DNA from: Bacillota bacterium
GTDB lineage: Bacteria; Bacillota; Clostridia; Peptostreptococcales; Anaerovoracaceae
Assembly: GCA_030525285.1 (NCBI GenBank)
Contig: JAUNFA010000002.1
Location: 96,795 to 160,794, forward strand
DNA length: 64,000 nt
Reading direction: 5' to 3'
Shown here: positions 8,411 to 17,190 of the stretch, piece after piece
How the letters are laid out: every line of letters starts with the position of its first letter
Numbering within the stretch: the stretch's first letter is position 1
Program-made: the position numbers and the translations under genes
The notes under the pieces: model-generated
Told to the model about the DNA's origin: nothing
The model's input: only the letters and a program-made list of their open reading frames with translations
Databases searched by the model: none

Positions 8411-9772
8411 TTACAGGAATATGTATTTGAGTACGAACAGTACAGCAAGGATATACATTAATGGAGTGATTTCCTTTGTCTTGCCTGCGATAAGCTTAAC
8501 GATAACAAATGAAATGCAGCCGATTGAGATACCTTCTGAAATGCTGTAGAAGAGTGGCATTGCCAGAATGCACAGGTAGCAAGGAATTGCATCTGTGAAA
8601 TCAATCTTGCTGAAGTTCAGCTTGCTGATTCCTTCGAACATAAGGAATCCTACCATAAGCAGTGCAGGTGCTGTAGCAAATGATGGAATTGTTGTGAACA
8701 GCGGTGCGAAAAGTATTGAAAGCAGGAAGAGTACACCTGTTGTCAGTGCAGTCAGACCTGTACGTCCGCCAGCTGAAACACCTGAAGCTGATTCAACGTA
8801 TGTAGTAGTTGTTGAAGTACCCAGAACAGCACCAGCTGAAGTTGCAATAGCATCTGAAAGCAGTGCAGGCTTGATTGCAGGAAGATGTCCATCCTTGTCA
8901 AGCATGTCAGCCTTGGAGCTTACGCCGATAAGAGTTCCGATTGTATCGAAGATATCAACAAACATGAATGAGAATACGATAACAATAAAGTTAAAAATGC
9001 TTACGCCGCTCAGGTCAGCCTTAAAGCACTGTCCGAAAGTTTCGCCGAGAGCTGAGAAGTCAAAGCTGACAACTGCAGTAGGAATCAGTGAATAGAAACC
9101 ATTATCAATGTCAACAGTATAAAGGCCTGTAAGCTGGCAAATGATACCGAGCAGCCAAGTAACGATGATTCCGATAAGGATGGCTCCGTTTACTTTCTTG
9201 ATATAAAGTCCTGCGATGATGAACAGGCCGATAATAGCAAGAAGTGCTGAGATACCTGCAGTGTGGAAATCTGTAGCAAAGTTTGTGATTGAAACCAGTG
9301 TTGACGAATCAACACAAATGCCTGCGTTCTGCAGACCGATAAAAGCAATGAACAGACCAATACCTACTGATACAGCAGTCTTCATGTTGAGCGGAATTGC
9401 ATTGAAGATTGCTTCACGAACATTAGTAAGTGTGAGCAGAATGAAAATGATACCTTCGATGAATACTGCCAGCAGAGCTGTCTGCCAAGGTACTCCCATA
9501 CCCAGAACAACTGTGTAAGCAAGGTAAGCATTAAGTCCCATGCCGGCTGAAAGTGCAAATGGCAGGTTAGCCATGAATGCCATGCAGCATGTTCCGACAA
9601 ATGATGCAAGTGCAGTTGCAATAAGTATTGCAGTAGGATCCATGCCTGCGTCGCCCAGAATGCTTGGGTTTACAGCAAGGATGTAAGCCATTGTCATAAA
9701 TGTTGTGACGCCGGCTCCAATTTCGGTTTTCACCGAAGTCTGATTTTCTTGGAGTTTAAAAAACTTTTCCAA
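8411..9772 (-). CDS. NCS2-family purine permease (AzgA/PbuG type)
   Basis: 453 residues with about 12 hydrophobic segments. It moves hypoxanthine, guanine or adenine across the cell membrane. Seen: the N-terminal GAGVTTFMTMAYILAVNP, the signature of the AzgA/PbuG/PbuO branch; NLPFALSAGMGLNAY in the first core helices; and the late GTSTTTTYVESASG segment, the conserved NCS2 half-helix. The start codon is TTG, preceded by AAGGAGAGG nine bases upstream; no better ATG exists. It is 32 bases downstream of apt on the same strand, which fits salvage of imported purine base. The exact base transported cannot be read from sequence. Confidence 0.9.
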   Translation of the reverse strand: MEKFFKLQENQTSVKTEIGAGVTTFMTMAYILAVNPSILGDAGMDPTAILIATALASFVGTCCMAFMANLPFALSAGMGLNAYLAYTVVLGMGVPWQTALLAVFIEGIIFILLTLTNVREAIFNAIPLNMKTAVSVGIGLFIAFIGLQNAGICVDSSTLVSITNFATDFHTAGISALLAIIGLFIIAGLYIKKVNGAILIGIIVTWLLGIICQLTGLYTVDIDNGFYSLIPTAVVSFDFSALGETFGQCFKADLSGVSIFNFIVIVFSFMFVDIFDTIGTLIGVSSKADMLDKDGHLPAIKPALLSDAIATSAGAVLGTSTTTTYVESASGVSAGGRTGLTALTTGVLFLLSILFAPLFTTIPSFATAPALLMVGFLMFEGISKLNFSKIDFTDAIPCYLCILAMPLFYSISEGISIGCISFVIVKLIAGKTKEITPLMYILAVLFVLKYIFL

Positions 9773-9804
9773 TTTGAATAACCTCTCCTTCTTTTTTGCG
9801 GGAA

Positions 9805-10338
9805 TTATTTCCCTTCGTACTGAACAACAGTTTTAACATCATATTTCTCAAGGACGGAACGTCCGTTAAGACCTTTTAATTCAAGAAGACATACCATACA
9901 TACAACATTGGCTCCGAGAGCTTCCACAATATTTGCAGCAGCATTGATTGTACCACCTGTAGCAATAAGGTCATCTATGATTACGACTCTTTCGCCTGAA
10001 GCAATATCCTCAGCGTGAACTTCGATTTCTGCTGTGCCATACTCCAGGTCGTAAGCCTTTCTTATGGTAGCGCGTGGGAGTTTACCAACCTTTCTGATAG
10101 GAACGAAAGGCTTGCCCAGGTTATAGGCAATAGGCATTCCCAACAGGAAGCCACGTGATTCAAGACCGATAATCTTGTCAAATTCAACACCTTCAAGCTT
10201 CGCCTGCATTTCATCAATTGCAAGTCTGAGACCATCAGCATCATTTAGTACACCAGTAATATCTCTAAAGATAATTCCTGGTTCAGGAAAATCAGGAATA
10301 TCGATGATATAATCGGCAACTGTCTTATTTGTATTCAT
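9805..10338 (-). CDS. apt: Adenine phosphoribosyltransferase
   Basis: 177 residues, typical for Apt, a cytosolic homodimer that converts adenine and PRPP to AMP. Seen: the N-terminal DIPDFPEPGIIFRDIT segment that binds adenine, IIGLESRGFLLG, VPIRKVGKLP of the flexible hood, and the PRPP motif VVIIDDLIATGGT at about 118-130. An AGGAGG-like site precedes the ATG. It is the first gene of a two-gene unit with the purine permease and sits downstream of a terminator that ends paaK, so it probably has its own promoter or depends on read-through. Confidence 0.96.
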   Translation of the reverse strand: MNTNKTVADYIIDIPDFPEPGIIFRDITGVLNDADGLRLAIDEMQAKLEGVEFDKIIGLESRGFLLGMPIAYNLGKPFVPIRKVGKLPRATIRKAYDLEYGTAEIEVHAEDIASGERVVIIDDLIATGGTINAAANIVEALGANVVCMVCLLELKGLNGRSVLEKYDVKTVVQYEGK

Positions 10339-10361
10339 TGCAATCCTCCTAAAAAGGTAAA

Positions 10362-10385
10362 GGGACTACTCTGAGTAGTAGTCCC
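10362..10385 (-). terminator. Terminator of paaK (minus strand)
   Basis: GGGACTACT and AGTAGTCCC form a nine-bp stem with a six-base loop. On the minus strand it is followed by a T-rich run, matching an intrinsic terminator after paaK and before apt. Confidence 0.75.
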
Positions 10386-10403
10386 GCCTCGTTCAACTAT
10401 ATT

Positions 10404-11708
10404 TTATTTATAAAGGTCTCTCTTGTCAATAACCCTCTTTGCCTTTCCTTCACTTCTAGGAATTGTCATTGGGGCAACAACCTGAACGTCAACCTTAATG
10501 CCGAGCATTGATTTAAGACCTGCTACAATCTTGGCCTCTCTCTCGTAGTTAGGTATATCGTTAGCTTCTGCCATTTCAGGGGTCAGCTCCACCTGAACCT
10601 CGATAGTGTCTTTGGTGCCGACTCTGTCTACGAGAATCTGATAATTCGTCTGATAACCCTGCTGCAGAAGTACTGACTCAATCTGTGAAGGCCATACATT
10701 GATACCCTTTACAACCATCATGTCATCAGCTCTTCCCATAGGCTTATGCATTCTGACATGTGTACGTCCGCAAGCACACTTTTCTCTTTTCAAGTAGCAA
10801 AGGTCTCTCGTTCTGTATCTGATAACAGGCAGTGCTCTTTTGTCGAGACATGTGAATACAAGCTCTCCCATTTCTCCGTCAGGAAGGACTTCGCCTGTTT
10901 CGGGATTGATGACTTCAGGGATGAAATAGTCTTCCTGAATATGCATTCCATCCTGATTTTCGCATTCAAAAGATACACCAGGACCACATGTTTCGGTAAG
11001 GCCGTAGATGTCATAGGCTTTGATTCCGAGAGTGTTCTCAATGTCATTTCTCATTTCTTCGGTCCATGGTTCGGCACCAAAGATTCCAGCTTTCAGATGA
11101 AGCTTGTCCTTGAGGCCTCTCTTAACAATTGTTTCTCCAAGATTGGCCGCATATGAAGGTGTACAGCATATTATAGTCGAGCCTAGGTCTTCCATAAACT
11201 GAAGCTGTCTGTCGGTATTACCTGAAGACATTGGCAGTGTCAGTGCTCCGACTCTGCGCGAACCGGCATCTATTCCAGGACCACCTGTGAAAAGTCCGTA
11301 ACCGTAGCAAACATGAACAACGTCGTCCTTTGATCCGCCTGCAGCTACCACAGCTCTAGCGCAGCAGGTTTCCCAGATATCAAGATCACCCTGGGTATAG
11401 AATGCTACAACTCTCTTGCCTGTAGTACCGCTTGTTGAGTGTATGCGAACGCAGTCACTCATAGGTACTGATAAGTATCCATAAGGATAAGCTTCCTTAA
11501 GATCGTCCTTAGTAATAAAGGGCAGCTTGGTTAAATCATCGTAACCTCTGATATCGTCAGGAGTCACTCCAGCCTCGTCCATTTTGGCACGATAAGGCTC
11601 GCAGTTCTCATAAGCAAATTTGACATGTTCAATCAATTTCTCACTCTGAAGCTTCCTCAGTTCAGGGATGGGCATTGTTTCAATTTCCGGCTGAAAATAC
11701 TTTCCCAT
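10404..11708 (-). CDS. paaK: Phenylacetate-CoA ligase (aryl-acid CoA ligase)
   Basis: 434 residues, the normal PaaK length. It is an AMP-forming enzyme making aryl-acetyl-CoA from an aryl acid, ATP and CoA. The adenylation P-loop STSGTTGKRV is at about 93-102. YGLTETCGPG and YRTRDLC mark the A5/A7 region, and the C-terminal PAAK-specific subdomain contains KGINVWPSQIES. It is divergent from iorAB, whose product from aromatic 2-oxoacids is aryl-acetyl-CoA, so the two form one aromatic amino acid fermentation module. In that setting PaaK-like ligases may run towards free acid and ATP; this is inference. Confidence 0.93.
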   Translation of the reverse strand: MGKYFQPEIETMPIPELRKLQSEKLIEHVKFAYENCEPYRAKMDEAGVTPDDIRGYDDLTKLPFITKDDLKEAYPYGYLSVPMSDCVRIHSTSGTTGKRVVAFYTQGDLDIWETCCARAVVAAGGSKDDVVHVCYGYGLFTGGPGIDAGSRRVGALTLPMSSGNTDRQLQFMEDLGSTIICCTPSYAANLGETIVKRGLKDKLHLKAGIFGAEPWTEEMRNDIENTLGIKAYDIYGLTETCGPGVSFECENQDGMHIQEDYFIPEVINPETGEVLPDGEMGELVFTCLDKRALPVIRYRTRDLCYLKREKCACGRTHVRMHKPMGRADDMMVVKGINVWPSQIESVLLQQGYQTNYQILVDRVGTKDTIEVQVELTPEMAEANDIPNYEREAKIVAGLKSMLGIKVDVQVVAPMTIPRSEGKAKRVIDKRDLYK

Positions 11709-11802
11709 TTTATATTCTCCTGTGTTTTTAAAATACCGCCATTCCGGAGAATGACGATTCCTTTCAATTATATAGGTTTATGTGTTAAATCACAAGTTTT
11801 TG

Positions 11803-11811
11803 TGGTATAGT
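11803..11811 (+). promoter_or_regulatory. Extended -10 promoter for iorAB
   Basis: TGGTATAGT is an extended -10 (TG-N-TATAGT) 40 bases before the iorA ATG. The -35 region is weak. CACAAG and a TTTTTGTG segment just upstream form a small inverted repeat that may bind a regulator. Confidence 0.5.
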
Positions 11812-11851
11812 TTATGAGTACTATTAGAAAAATTGAGAGAGGTAGTCAATA

Positions 11852-13585
11852 ATGGATAAAATGATAATGCTGGGTAATGAAGCATTCGCGCGTGGTGCGT
11901 ATGAAGCCGGCGTCAAGGTAGTTTCATCATATCCGGGAACACCGAGTACAGAGGTAACAGAAACTCTCGCCAAGACAAAGGAAATTCATGTCGAGTGGGC
12001 TCCTAACGAGAAGGTGGGAGTTGAGGTAGCTATTGGTGCATCAGTGGGTGGAGTTCGTTCGCTTTCATGCATGAAACATGTAGGGCTGAACGTTGCAGCA
12101 GACCCTTTTTATACAGCAGCATACACAGGTGTATCAGGCGGATGCGTAGTGTTGGTTGCAGACGATAATGGATGTCATTCAAGCCAGAATGAGCAGGATT
12201 CGAGATATCACGGCAGAAGTGCCGGTGTCCCTGTTCTGGAACCTGCCAATGCACAGGAATGCAAGGAATTCATGAAGTTTGCGTACGAAATGAGCGAGAA
12301 GTACGATACAGTGGTTCTGGTGAGGTCGAATACGAGAGTATCCCATTCGAGAGGCATTGTAACTATCGGTGAAAGGGTGGAACCTGCAGTAATTCCGTAC
12401 GTTAAGGATTTCCAGAAGCGTGTGGCAATGCCGGCAATGGCGATTAAGCTTCACGTGGCTCAGGAGAAGAGACTGGCGCAGATTGAAGCTGATGGTTCAG
12501 TAATGCCAATTAACACAGTTGAGATGAATGACCCTTCGATTGGCATAATTACAAGCGGTATATGTTATCAGTATGTTAAGGAGGCTCTTCCTGAAGCAAG
12601 CGTTCTTAAGCTGGGACTCATTAATCCGCTTCCTAAGGCAATGATTCATAATTTTGCGGAAAAGGTTGACAAGCTTTATATTATTGAAGAAGGTGATCCT
12701 TTCTTCGAGGAACAGCTTAAGGCTGACGGCATCAAGTTTGATGGCGGCAAAGATATGTTCACCATTCAGGGTGAGTACAGTGTAAATATGATCAGAAAAG
12801 CATTCGGCAAGGACGTGGCACCGAGTGTGGAGATTAATGATGCTCCCGGCAGACCACCTCTTCTTTGCGCAGGATGTCCGCACAGAGGTCTTTTCCACAT
12901 ATTAAGCAAGCTGAAGCTGAATGTAATGGGCGATATCGGATGCTATACTCTGGCAGCACTGCCACCTACGGAGGCTATGGATGCATGCCTTTGCATGGGA
13001 GCATCGATTGGTATGGCTCATGGATTTGAGAAAGCAATCGGATCATCAGACAATACAGTAGCAGTACTTGGAGACTCAACCTTCATGCATTCAGGCATGA
13101 CAGGACTTCTTAACATGGCATATAACGGTTCAACGGGAACTGTAATAATTCTGGACAACAGAATCACAGGAATGACAGGACATCAGCAGAATCCGGCATC
13201 AGGTAAGAATGCCAAGCTTGAAGAAGCCCCTGCTGTAGATCTGGGAGAAATATGCAGAGCATTAGGCGTAAAGAATGTGGTTGAGATTGATCCTTTCGAG
13301 ATTGATGATTTAGAAAAGGTGCTCAAGGAAGAAACTGCAAGAGACGAGTTATCTGTAATAATAACCAAACGTGCATGTGCGCTGATTGAGAAGCAGCCGA
13401 TGACACCGCACGTTATTACAGATGACTGCAGGAAGTGCAAACAGTGCATGAAGATAGGATGCCCTGCTATTGAAGAGAAGAACGGCAAACCGTATATCCT
13501 TTCGGAGTCCTGTGTAGGCTGCGGACTTTGCACAAAGGTTTGTAAATTCGATTCAATCAAAGTAATAGCAAAGGAGGGTAAATAA
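11852..13585 (+). CDS. iorA: Indolepyruvate:ferredoxin oxidoreductase, alpha subunit
   Basis: 577 residues. It oxidatively decarboxylates aryl pyruvates from transaminated aromatic amino acids to aryl-acetyl-CoA, reducing ferredoxin. N-terminal: GNEAFARGAYEAG and SYPGTPSTEV, the IorA-type Por domain. The TPP-binding region contains CAGCPHRGLF, GDIGCYTL and the GDSTFMHSG...DNRITGMTG stretch. The C-terminus has two ferredoxin-like clusters, CRKCKQCMKIGCP and CVGCGLCTKVCK; the first carries one extra residue before its last Cys, as seen in many IorA proteins. It overlaps iorB by one base. The call is secure; the preferred aromatic substrate is not. Confidence 0.94.
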   Translation: MDKMIMLGNEAFARGAYEAGVKVVSSYPGTPSTEVTETLAKTKEIHVEWAPNEKVGVEVAIGASVGGVRSLSCMKHVGLNVAADPFYTAAYTGVSGGCVVLVADDNGCHSSQNEQDSRYHGRSAGVPVLEPANAQECKEFMKFAYEMSEKYDTVVLVRSNTRVSHSRGIVTIGERVEPAVIPYVKDFQKRVAMPAMAIKLHVAQEKRLAQIEADGSVMPINTVEMNDPSIGIITSGICYQYVKEALPEASVLKLGLINPLPKAMIHNFAEKVDKLYIIEEGDPFFEEQLKADGIKFDGGKDMFTIQGEYSVNMIRKAFGKDVAPSVEINDAPGRPPLLCAGCPHRGLFHILSKLKLNVMGDIGCYTLAALPPTEAMDACLCMGASIGMAHGFEKAIGSSDNTVAVLGDSTFMHSGMTGLLNMAYNGSTGTVIILDNRITGMTGHQQNPASGKNAKLEEAPAVDLGEICRALGVKNVVEIDPFEIDDLEKVLKEETARDELSVIITKRACALIEKQPMTPHVITDDCRKCKQCMKIGCPAIEEKNGKPYILSESCVGCGLCTKVCKFDSIKVIAKEGK

Positions 13586-14157
13586 TGAATACTAATATTC
13601 TTATTGTCGGAGTAGGCGGACAGGGTACACTCCTTGCAAGCGTACTTCTCGGCAACCTGGCCCTCAACAAGGGATATGATGTTAAGCTGAGTGAAGTTCA
13701 CGGAATGTCACAGAGAGGCGGCAGTGTTGTAACCCATGTTAAAATCAGTGACGAAAGAGTTAATTCACCGTTAATTGAGAAGGGCGGCGCAGATGTTATC
13801 CTTGCTTTTGAAGAGCTTGAAGCGTATAGATGGCTGCCATACCTCAAGGAGGGTGGTGTAGTATACGTGAATACCCAGCAGATAATGCCGATGCCTGTAG
13901 TTATTGGGGCTGCAAAGTATCCGGAGAACATTATGGAGACGCTGGAGGCTGAAGCGGGTAAGGTTAAGGCCTTTGATGCTCTTGAAATTGCAACGGAGTG
14001 CGGCAGTGTCAAAGCTGTCAATGTGGTTCTGCTCGGAGCTGCCTCCAATGCATTGCCGTTTTCAGAGGAAGAATGGCTCAATGTGATTGAGACATTCGTT
14101 AAGCCTAAATTTGTTGAATTGAACAAGGAAGCCTTTGCTAGAGGCAGGAAGGCTTAA
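13585..14157 (+). CDS. iorB: Indolepyruvate:ferredoxin oxidoreductase, beta subunit
   Basis: 190 residues, the usual IorB length. This gamma-type subunit starts ILIVGVGGQGTLLAS, the conserved glycine-rich strand, followed by VKLSEVHGMSQRGGSV, a strong IorB signature. It starts within the iorA stop (TAATG) behind AGGAGGG, so the two subunits are made in equal amounts. It is followed by a strong terminator shared with the convergent niaR-nadCB operon. Confidence 0.94.
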   Translation: MNTNILIVGVGGQGTLLASVLLGNLALNKGYDVKLSEVHGMSQRGGSVVTHVKISDERVNSPLIEKGGADVILAFEELEAYRWLPYLKEGGVVYVNTQQIMPMPVVIGAAKYPENIMETLEAEAGKVKAFDALEIATECGSVKAVNVVLLGAASNALPFSEEEWLNVIETFVKPKFVELNKEAFARGRKA

Positions 14158-14180
14158 GAGCGACATATAAAGTAAAAATA

Positions 14181-14222
14181 AAACAGAGAGACGATGAAAA
14201 TATCACGGTCTCTCTGTTTTTG
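14181..14222. terminator. Bidirectional terminator between iorB and niaR
   Basis: AAACAGAGAGAC (14181-14192) pairs perfectly with GTCTCTCTGTTT (14208-14219) and is flanked by A-rich and T-rich tracts between convergent operons. Confidence 0.88.
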
Positions 14223-14280
14223 TTTTATCGTAAGGCGGATTCTCGAAAGAACCCGTGATATATTTGATGTCGGAATTCAG

Positions 14281-14814
14281 TTAGAAATCAATGGGTTCAT
14301 AGTCCTTGAGGTTTGCTAGAAATCCGGCAGCCTGAAGTCTCTGTTGAATCAGATCAAGAGTCTCCTCATTATCGGCAATTACCGTGTGATAATGGTAACC
14401 GTTGGTAATGTTAAGAAGGAGCCTTGAACTGCTGTCTTCTATGTCGTTGCAAAAGCGTATAACGTCGGCTCTGGAGCGTATGTCCATGTCGGCACGAACC
14501 GTGCCATAGGCTCTGTGAAAGATGAAAACATCTGTGACCACACCGCCGCAATCGACGATAATGTTAAGCTCATCCTTCGCCTGTTCATCGGTATGCACAA
14601 CCTTGAACACCCTGCTTATGACCGCATCCTCCAGGAGAATATATCCCATATTCGTTGAAATGATTTCATGGCTGTTAGCCCTAAGAAGAGCGATATCTTG
14701 AACGATAACCTGACGGCTTACATTAAGTCTGTCAGCCAAAGAACCACCGGAAACCGCATTGTCGCTGTGTCTGAGTATTTCTATGATTTTTTCCCTGCGA
14801 GAGTCTCCCTTCAT
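14281..14814 (-). CDS. niaR: NiaR-type NAD biosynthesis repressor
   Basis: 177 residues: an N-terminal winged helix (residues about 1-60, with SGGSLADRLNVSRQVIVQDIALLR as the recognition part) and a C-terminal 3H domain named after three conserved histidines, visible here in VVHTDE, IFHRAYG and GYHYHTV. NiaR binds niacin through the 3H domain and represses NAD synthesis and uptake genes in Firmicutes. Its location as the distal gene of the nadB-nadC unit fits exactly. It starts one base into the nadC stop, so it is co-translated. The operator proposed near 17036-17050 would close an autoregulatory loop. Confidence 0.92.
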   Translation of the reverse strand: MKGDSRREKIIEILRHSDNAVSGGSLADRLNVSRQVIVQDIALLRANSHEIISTNMGYILLEDAVISRVFKVVHTDEQAKDELNIIVDCGGVVTDVFIFHRAYGTVRADMDIRSRADVIRFCNDIEDSSSRLLLNITNGYHYHTVIADNEETLDLIQQRLQAAGFLANLKDYEPIDF

Positions 14815-15674
14815 TAAACAACCTCCTCATGCAGATTTTTTAGTGAAATATCGAGAATAGGTGCAGAGTGTGTCAGTGCTCCACTTGAGATGAAATCAAC
14901 ACCAAGCTGAGTAAGACGGGCTATGTTTTCACGAGTAACATTGCCTGAAACCTCAATAAGAGCTCTGCCGTCAATAATCTCAATAGCGGATTTCATTGTA
15001 TCGTTATCCATGTTATCAAGCATGATGATATCAGCACCAGCTTCAACAGCGTCCTTTACCATCTGAAGAGTTTCACATTCAACTTCTATTTTGCGCACAA
15101 AGGATGCATATTTTTTTGCCATGGCAACGGCCTCCTTAACGCCGCCTGCGGCACCGATATGATTGTCCTTGAGCATTACTCCGTCGGACAGATTCATTCT
15201 GTGATTACAGCCGCCACCAGCAGCAACAGCATACTTTTCAAAAATTCTGTTGTTTGGAGTTGTTTTGCGAGTATCCAGAAGTCTGGTCGAAGTACCTTCG
15301 AGGTATGAAACAACCTGGCTGGTATATGTGGCGATTCCGCTCATTCTCTGAAGGTAATTGAGAGCAGTTCTTTCGCCGCTTAATATGGCACGGATATCAC
15401 CGTGAACCCTTGCCATAATCTGTCCCTTTGATACCTTATCGCCATCAGAAACGAGAAGTTCCACATGTGAAGTTTCGTCAAGAAGAGTGAAAACACGTTC
15501 GAACACCTGCAGACCGCAGATTATTCCGTCCTGCTTGCAGATGAGAGTTGCTACGCCTGGTTTTGATTCGGGCATAACACAGTTTGTTGATACGTCCTCG
15601 TCGGTAATATCTTCCTTGAGAGCGCTGATAATCAGTGGATCTATATTCAATTTGAGAGTTACTGGGTCAAACAT
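14814..15674 (-). CDS. nadC: Nicotinate-nucleotide pyrophosphorylase (quinolinate phosphoribosyltransferase)
   Basis: 286 residues. It converts quinolinate and PRPP to nicotinate mononucleotide, CO2 and pyrophosphate, the third de novo NAD step. Seen: LKEDITDEDVSTN at the start, ALNYLQRMSGIAT, LDTRKTTPNNR (substrate-binding arginines), GGGCNHRMNLSDGVMLKDNH with the catalytic lysine, and the C-terminal VSGNVTREN/FISSGALTHSA strands. It lies between nadB and niaR with one-base overlaps on both sides. Confidence 0.96.
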   Translation of the reverse strand: MFDPVTLKLNIDPLIISALKEDITDEDVSTNCVMPESKPGVATLICKQDGIICGLQVFERVFTLLDETSHVELLVSDGDKVSKGQIMARVHGDIRAILSGERTALNYLQRMSGIATYTSQVVSYLEGTSTRLLDTRKTTPNNRIFEKYAVAAGGGCNHRMNLSDGVMLKDNHIGAAGGVKEAVAMAKKYASFVRKIEVECETLQMVKDAVEAGADIIMLDNMDNDTMKSAIEIIDGRALIEVSGNVTRENIARLTQLGVDFISSGALTHSAPILDISLKNLHEEVV

Positions 15675-16960
15675 TAGATATCCTTCCTTTCTTTGTTGAT
15701 TTCTGACACTGCCAGCTGCTTGTATTCCTCGGCAAGCTTATCAAGATCCGAATATGCTGATTTGTCGGGACTCGGAGCTTGCTCTTGATCAAGCTGCTGA
15801 TATTTGATATTCATTTCGTCCGCCGCTCTCTTGGCGAAAACAAGGCTTTCGAGAAGGGAGTTGCTTGCTAGTCTATTCCTGCCATGGACACCGTTGCAGG
15901 CAGTTTCGCCTACAGCGTAGAGATGTTTCATAGTTGTGCGACTTTCGTAATTAACCTTGATGCCACCCATGAAATAGTGCTGTGCCGGAACTACAGGAAT
16001 GCATTCATTGAACACATCATATCCGGCCTCTTTGCAATGTTCAATTATGGCAGGGAAATGAGAGCGAAGCTCCTCAGAAGGAATGGTTCTCAAATCTTCC
16101 CATACGAAATCAGTGCCGTCCTCTTCCATTTGCTCGAGTATCGCCTTGGAGACTACGTCTCTTGGCAGCAATTCATCTACAAATCTATTGCCATTCTTGT
16201 CATACAGTTTGGCACCTTCACCTCTGACCGACTCGGAGATGAGAAAACTTCTTTCATCCGCATCCTTTACATAAAGGGTTGTAGGATGAATCTGAACGTA
16301 ATCGATGTCCTTAAGCTCAACATGGTGATTTAGTGCAATAGCAAGTGCGTCGCCGGTCAGATGCTTGAAATTCGTTGAGTGTTTGTAAAGACCACCGATA
16401 CCACCGGTAGCCCATACTGTATAATCAGCGCGAATCTCATCAATGGAACCGTCGGCCTTTTGGACAACAGCACCGTAGCAGCAGTTATCATTGCTGATTA
16501 TATCAAGCATGGATGTGTACGGGATAATTGTTATGTTGTCCCTGGACTGGGCTTCAATAAGGAGCTTCTCGGTTATGGCTTTACCTGTAGTATCCTCATG
16601 ATAGAGGATTCTGTTGTTGGAGTGAGCTCCTTCCTTTGTAAATGCCAGAAGACCGTCATCTTCTCTGGCAAATTCAACGCCAAAGTGTACAAGATCCGAA
16701 ATCACCTGCTGGGATGAATTAATCATTATGGCCACGGAATTCTTGTCATTCTCGTAATGACCTGCTTTCATGGTATCTTCAAAATATTTGTTGTAGTCAT
16801 CATCATCCTTGAGCATGCATATGCCACCTTGAGCAAGGTATGAATCGCTGCTCTCAAGATCGCTCTTGGATATAATTGTAATCTGTTTGTCCCTGCTGAG
16901 GTTAAGAGCACAATAAAGGCCTGAACAACCGCAGCCAACAATTAGAAGATCTGTTTTCAT
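15674..16960 (-). CDS. nadB: L-aspartate oxidase
   Basis: About 428 residues. It is an FAD enzyme oxidising aspartate to iminoaspartate, the substrate of NadA. The N-terminal FAD motif is LLIVGCGCSGLYCALNLS. The segment SYLAQGGICM follows, then HPTTLYV, LISESVRGEGA and the HYFMGGIKVN / NGVHGRNRLASNSLLE active-site block. The reading frame is open 32 codons further upstream, but the ATG at 16960 is chosen because GAGGAAATT stands just before it and the FAD motif then begins at residue 4. It is shorter than E. coli NadB (about 540), as in many Clostridia that lack most of the C-terminal helical domain. Confidence 0.94.
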   Translation of the reverse strand: MKTDLLIVGCGCSGLYCALNLSRDKQITIISKSDLESSDSYLAQGGICMLKDDDDYNKYFEDTMKAGHYENDKNSVAIMINSSQQVISDLVHFGVEFAREDDGLLAFTKEGAHSNNRILYHEDTTGKAITEKLLIEAQSRDNITIIPYTSMLDIISNDNCCYGAVVQKADGSIDEIRADYTVWATGGIGGLYKHSTNFKHLTGDALAIALNHHVELKDIDYVQIHPTTLYVKDADERSFLISESVRGEGAKLYDKNGNRFVDELLPRDVVSKAILEQMEEDGTDFVWEDLRTIPSEELRSHFPAIIEHCKEAGYDVFNECIPVVPAQHYFMGGIKVNYESRTTMKHLYAVGETACNGVHGRNRLASNSLLESLVFAKRAADEMNIKYQQLDQEQAPSPDKSAYSDLDKLAEEYKQLAVSEINKERKDI

Positions 16961-17035
16961 AATTTCCTCGTTAGTAGTGCTGGTAATAGCGATTTGTTTT
17001 GTATTGGCAAAAGTATAACATAAGTATTCGTGGGT

Positions 17036-17102
17036 GACAAGACAGTTGTCGGACATATTTATTTACAGATAACTTGACATGTTGATACTGTGTAAATATA
17101 AT
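17036..17102 (+). promoter_or_regulatory. Divergent nad control region: candidate NiaR operator and consensus nadA promoter
   Basis: Between nadB and nadA, TTGACA at 17074-17079 and TATAAT at 17097-17102 are separated by exactly 17 bases, a consensus sigma-A promoter reading towards nadA, with an 80-base leader. Just upstream, GACAA-GACAG-TTGTC (17036-17050) is an inverted repeat in the place expected for a NiaR operator on the nadB side. The promoter is seen directly; the operator is inference from position. Confidence 0.7.
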
Positions 17103-17190
17103 AGGTATAATCGCGTCAGCGATATGAGACGAAGTTAGAAGTTATACAAGAAGAGAAGAATTGTATTGAAGATTTATTCAGGAGTGTACA

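Noticed and set aside
16961..17056. 32-residue N-terminal extension of NadB
   Set aside because: It would place residues before the FAD-binding strand that the family lacks, and GAGGAAATT marks the ATG at 16960.
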